Shown in pieces: positions 62,366-64,000 of a stretch of DNA of 64,000 nucleotides (its first letter is position 1; each line of letters begins with the position of its first letter). The notes beneath the pieces are model-generated. The model made no database searches. It saw nothing but the letters and a program-made list of their open reading frames with translations, and had not been told where the DNA came from. Position numbers and translations under genes: made by a program. Source of the stretch: Pseudomonas protegens (GTDB lineage: Bacteria > Pseudomonadota > Gammaproteobacteria > Pseudomonadales > Pseudomonadaceae); NCBI RefSeq assembly GCF_003732485.1, contig NZ_MOAK01000081.1:360909-424908 (forward strand). The letters run 5' to 3'.

Positions 62366-62980
62366 ATGACCCTTTCCGTTGACCTGCTGTTGGCGTTCGC
62401 CCTGTTTGCCTTGGTCACTTCCATCACGCCCGGCCCTAACAACACCCTGTTGCTGGCCTCGGGGGTGAACTTCGGCTTCAACCGTTCCATTCCTCATATC
62501 CTGGGCATCAGCTGCGGTTTTTTCGTTCTGGTGCTGGCGGTTGGTCTGGGCCTGGGGGCGGTGTTCGAGGCCTATCCGTTGCTGTACAGCGTGCTGCGAT
62601 ATGTCGGAGCGGCGTACCTGCTGTACCTGGCGTGGAAGATCGCCCGTTCCGGGCCCCTGTCCGAGGAGCAACAGGGCCAGGGGCAACCTTTGGGGTATTG
62701 GGGGGCTGCGGCGTTTCAGTGGGTCAATCCCAAGGCTTGGGTGATGGCGGTGGGGGCTATCAGCACGTACACCCCGTTGCAGGGCTACTTCACCAATGTG
62801 CTGGTGATCGCGGCGGTGTTCGCCTTGATCAATGCTCCTACGGTCAGCCTTTGGGCCGCGTGCGGCAGCCTGTTGCGCAATGTGCTGCGCAATCCTCGCT
62901 GGCTGCGCCTGTTCAATCTGGGAATGGCCGGATTGCTGGTGATTTCCCTGGCGCCCTTGCTGCTGGAAAACATCAGTTAA
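62366..62980 (+). CDS. LysE/RhtB-family exporter
   Basis: The 204-residue LysE-family transporter has about six membrane helices: LLAFALFALVTSITPGPNN (with the family P-G-P motif), ILGISCGFFVLVLAVGLGLGAVF, LLYSVLRYVGAAYLLYLAWKI, FQWVNPKAWVMAVGAIST (conserved NPK), VLVIAAVFALINAPTVSLWAACG, LFNLGMAGLLVISLAPLLL. Members export amino acids or homoserine lactones. The substrate is unknown; single gene. Confidence 0.9.
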   Translation: MTLSVDLLLAFALFALVTSITPGPNNTLLLASGVNFGFNRSIPHILGISCGFFVLVLAVGLGLGAVFEAYPLLYSVLRYVGAAYLLYLAWKIARSGPLSEEQQGQGQPLGYWGAAAFQWVNPKAWVMAVGAISTYTPLQGYFTNVLVIAAVFALINAPTVSLWAACGSLLRNVLRNPRWLRLFNLGMAGLLVISLAPLLLENIS

Positions 62981-63104
62981 GTGGCGCTTCAACGCGTTGC
63001 CCCGAGCCTGTTAAGCTGCGTCCCAGGAGCGTTCCTACGCACTTTTAAACGAAGTGGTTCTTCTTTAACTGCATCCGATCGCGTATTGCTGAGTGCCTGC
63101 TTTG

Positions 63105-63128
63105 ACGCGCCGTTCTTGTACGGCGCGT
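63105..63128. other. Perfect hairpin upstream of cysteine desulfurase gene
   Basis: ACGCGCCG-TTCTTGTA-CGGCGCGT, an 8-bp perfect stem followed by TTTGTG. It may be a weak terminator of the LysE transcript or part of the leader of the next gene, 61 bases upstream of its ATG. Confidence 0.4.
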
Positions 63129-63189
63129 TTGTGCGTCATCTTCTCTGAGCCAATGCCGATCCTGGAACAAGCTCTGCGGGTCTTCAGTC

Positions 63190-64000
63190 ATGAACAAACG
63201 TCCTCTTTATTTCGACTACGCCGCCACCACGCCGGTGGATGAGCGGGTCATCCAGGTGATGCTGGAGTGTCTGGGTTTTAACGCCAATTTCGGCAACCCG
63301 GCGTCCAGTTCCCATGCTTTTGGCCAGGAGGCGCGGCGCAGTGTCGAACGCGCCCGGCAGCAAGTCGCCCAGTTGGTGGGGGCGCAGCCGGAGCAAATTG
63401 TCTGGACCTCCGGGGCCACCGAGTCCAACAACCTGGCGCTCAAGGGCGTGATGCAGGCCCGGGGCCTGAGCGGTGGGCACATCATCACCAGCCAGATCGA
63501 ACACAAGGCGGTGCTCGACACCGCCCGCCAGCTGCAGGAAGCCGGCGTGGCAGTGACCTATCTGGTGCCGGATGCGGACGGGTTGATCACGGCCCAGGCG
63601 GTCAGTGAAGCCTTGCGCGACGACACTTTTCTGGTGTCGTTGATGCTGGTCAACAACGAACTGGGCACCCTCAACGACATCCCGGCGATTAGCCAGGTGG
63701 TGCGTGCGCGAGGCGCGCTGCTGCATGTGGACGCGGCCCAGGGAGCCGGCAAGGTGGCCATCGATCTTGAGCACTGGCCGGTGGATCTGATGTCGTTCTC
63801 TGCCCACAAGTTGTATGGCCCCAAGGGCATTGGCGCGCTGTATGTCGGGCCGCGGGCGCAGCAGCGGCTGCTGGCGCAGATTCATGGTGGCGGTCACGAA
63901 GGCGGATTGCGCTCCGGGACCCTGGCCACCCACCAGATCGCCGCCATGGGCGCGGCCTTTGCCCTGGCGGGTGAGCTGTTCGAGGAAGAAACCGCGGCCA
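63190..64000 (+). CDS. Cysteine desulfurase, IscS/NifS-like (3' end cut by window edge)
   Basis: The first 270 residues of a class-V PLP enzyme that takes sulfur from cysteine as a persulfide. Seen: N-terminal [45 protein letters not shown] (PLP phosphate loop), [33 protein letters not shown], and the Schiff-base Lys in [17 protein letters not shown], followed by [21 protein letters not shown]. The catalytic Cys loop lies beyond the window. Closest to NifS/IscS (group I) enzymes. No iscR, iscU or other Fe-S assembly gene is visible, so it may be a stand-alone paralogue. Confidence 0.9.
   Translation, partial: MNKRPLYFDYAATTPVDERVIQVMLECLGFNANFGNPASSSHAFGQEARRSVERARQQVAQLVGAQPEQIVWTSGATESNNLALKGVMQARGLSGGHIITSQIEHKAVLDTARQLQEAGVAVTYLVPDADGLITAQAVSEALRDDTFLVSLMLVNNELGTLNDIPAISQVVRARGALLHVDAAQGAGKVAIDLEHWPVDLMSFSAHKLYGPKGIGALYVGPRAQQRLLAQIHGGGHEGGLRSGTLATHQIAAMGAAFALAGELFEEETAA

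Overview
The window looks like a chromosomal segment of a fluorescent Pseudomonas (P. fluorescens / protegens / chlororaphis group). The reasons are a pyoverdine locus (pvdS, a 4342-residue pvdL, pvdH, an MbtH-like gene and a complete fpvGHJKCDEF cluster), GC-rich codon use, and the Pseudomonas REP/BIME palindrome (GTAGGAGCTGGCTTGCCAGC type) in at least eight intergenic places. I saw no tRNA, rRNA, integrase, transposase, phage gene or CRISPR array.

Layout. 1-3334: left edge of an acyclic-terpene (citronellol) catabolism cluster, a partial SDR and atuA, with divergent repressor gene atuR and two mirror-image operators between them. 3431-4681: a periplasmic solute-binding protein and a small Cys-rich unknown. 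4722-18673: pvdS (minus) divergent from the giant NRPS gene pvdL. 18901-21107: two tandem paralogues of unknown function carrying a ParB/sulfiredoxin-like DGHYR motif. 21182-25209: Fur box, ECF sigma factor, FecR-type anti-sigma factor and TonB-dependent receptor. 25210-25975: a highly structured leader and a DUF6124-type small protein. 26084-26896: alpha/beta hydrolase. 27110-32625: dsbD-dsbE-dsbG, divergent from a two-component system (DsbRS type). 32740-34579: pvdH and mbtH behind a PvdS promoter. 34709-35536: methyltransferase. 35659-41920: fpvGHJKCDEF, for iron release from ferripyoverdine and iron uptake. 42268-42735: VOC protein. 43018-45764: sfnB-metI-metQ, organosulfur uptake and use. 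46019-56162: a four-gene operon of unknown function (ClpB-like AAA+ ATPase, radical-SAM activase, a 2105-residue zinc-ribbon/pseudokinase/COG1112-type helicase/nuclease-like protein, and a coiled-coil protein). 56506-57450: soxR and a small monooxygenase-like gene. 57447-61602: msuEDC-sfnR. 62002-64000: lipoprotein, LysE exporter and a partial cysteine desulfurase.

How it fits together. Two physiological themes dominate. Iron: Fur controls pvdS; PvdS reads iron-starvation boxes that I can see ahead of pvdL and pvdH; PvdL starts the pyoverdine peptide; FpvGHJK/CDEF recover the iron; a separate Fur/sigma/anti-sigma/receptor cassette adds another ferric-siderophore route. Sulfur: SfnR (a sigma-54 activator) appears to drive both msuEDC-sfnR and sfnB-metIQ, because both upstream regions carry a -24/-12 promoter and the same CAACAG/CTGTTG repeats at nearly the same distance.

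The best candidate for an undescribed system is the 46-56 kb operon. It sits between the two sulfur loci, has three REP units on each side, and combines parts seen in antiphage systems (COG1112-type helicase fused to a kinase-like domain, restriction-endonuclease-like C-terminus) with a ClpB-like unfoldase and a radical-SAM enzyme that has no visible glycyl-radical partner.
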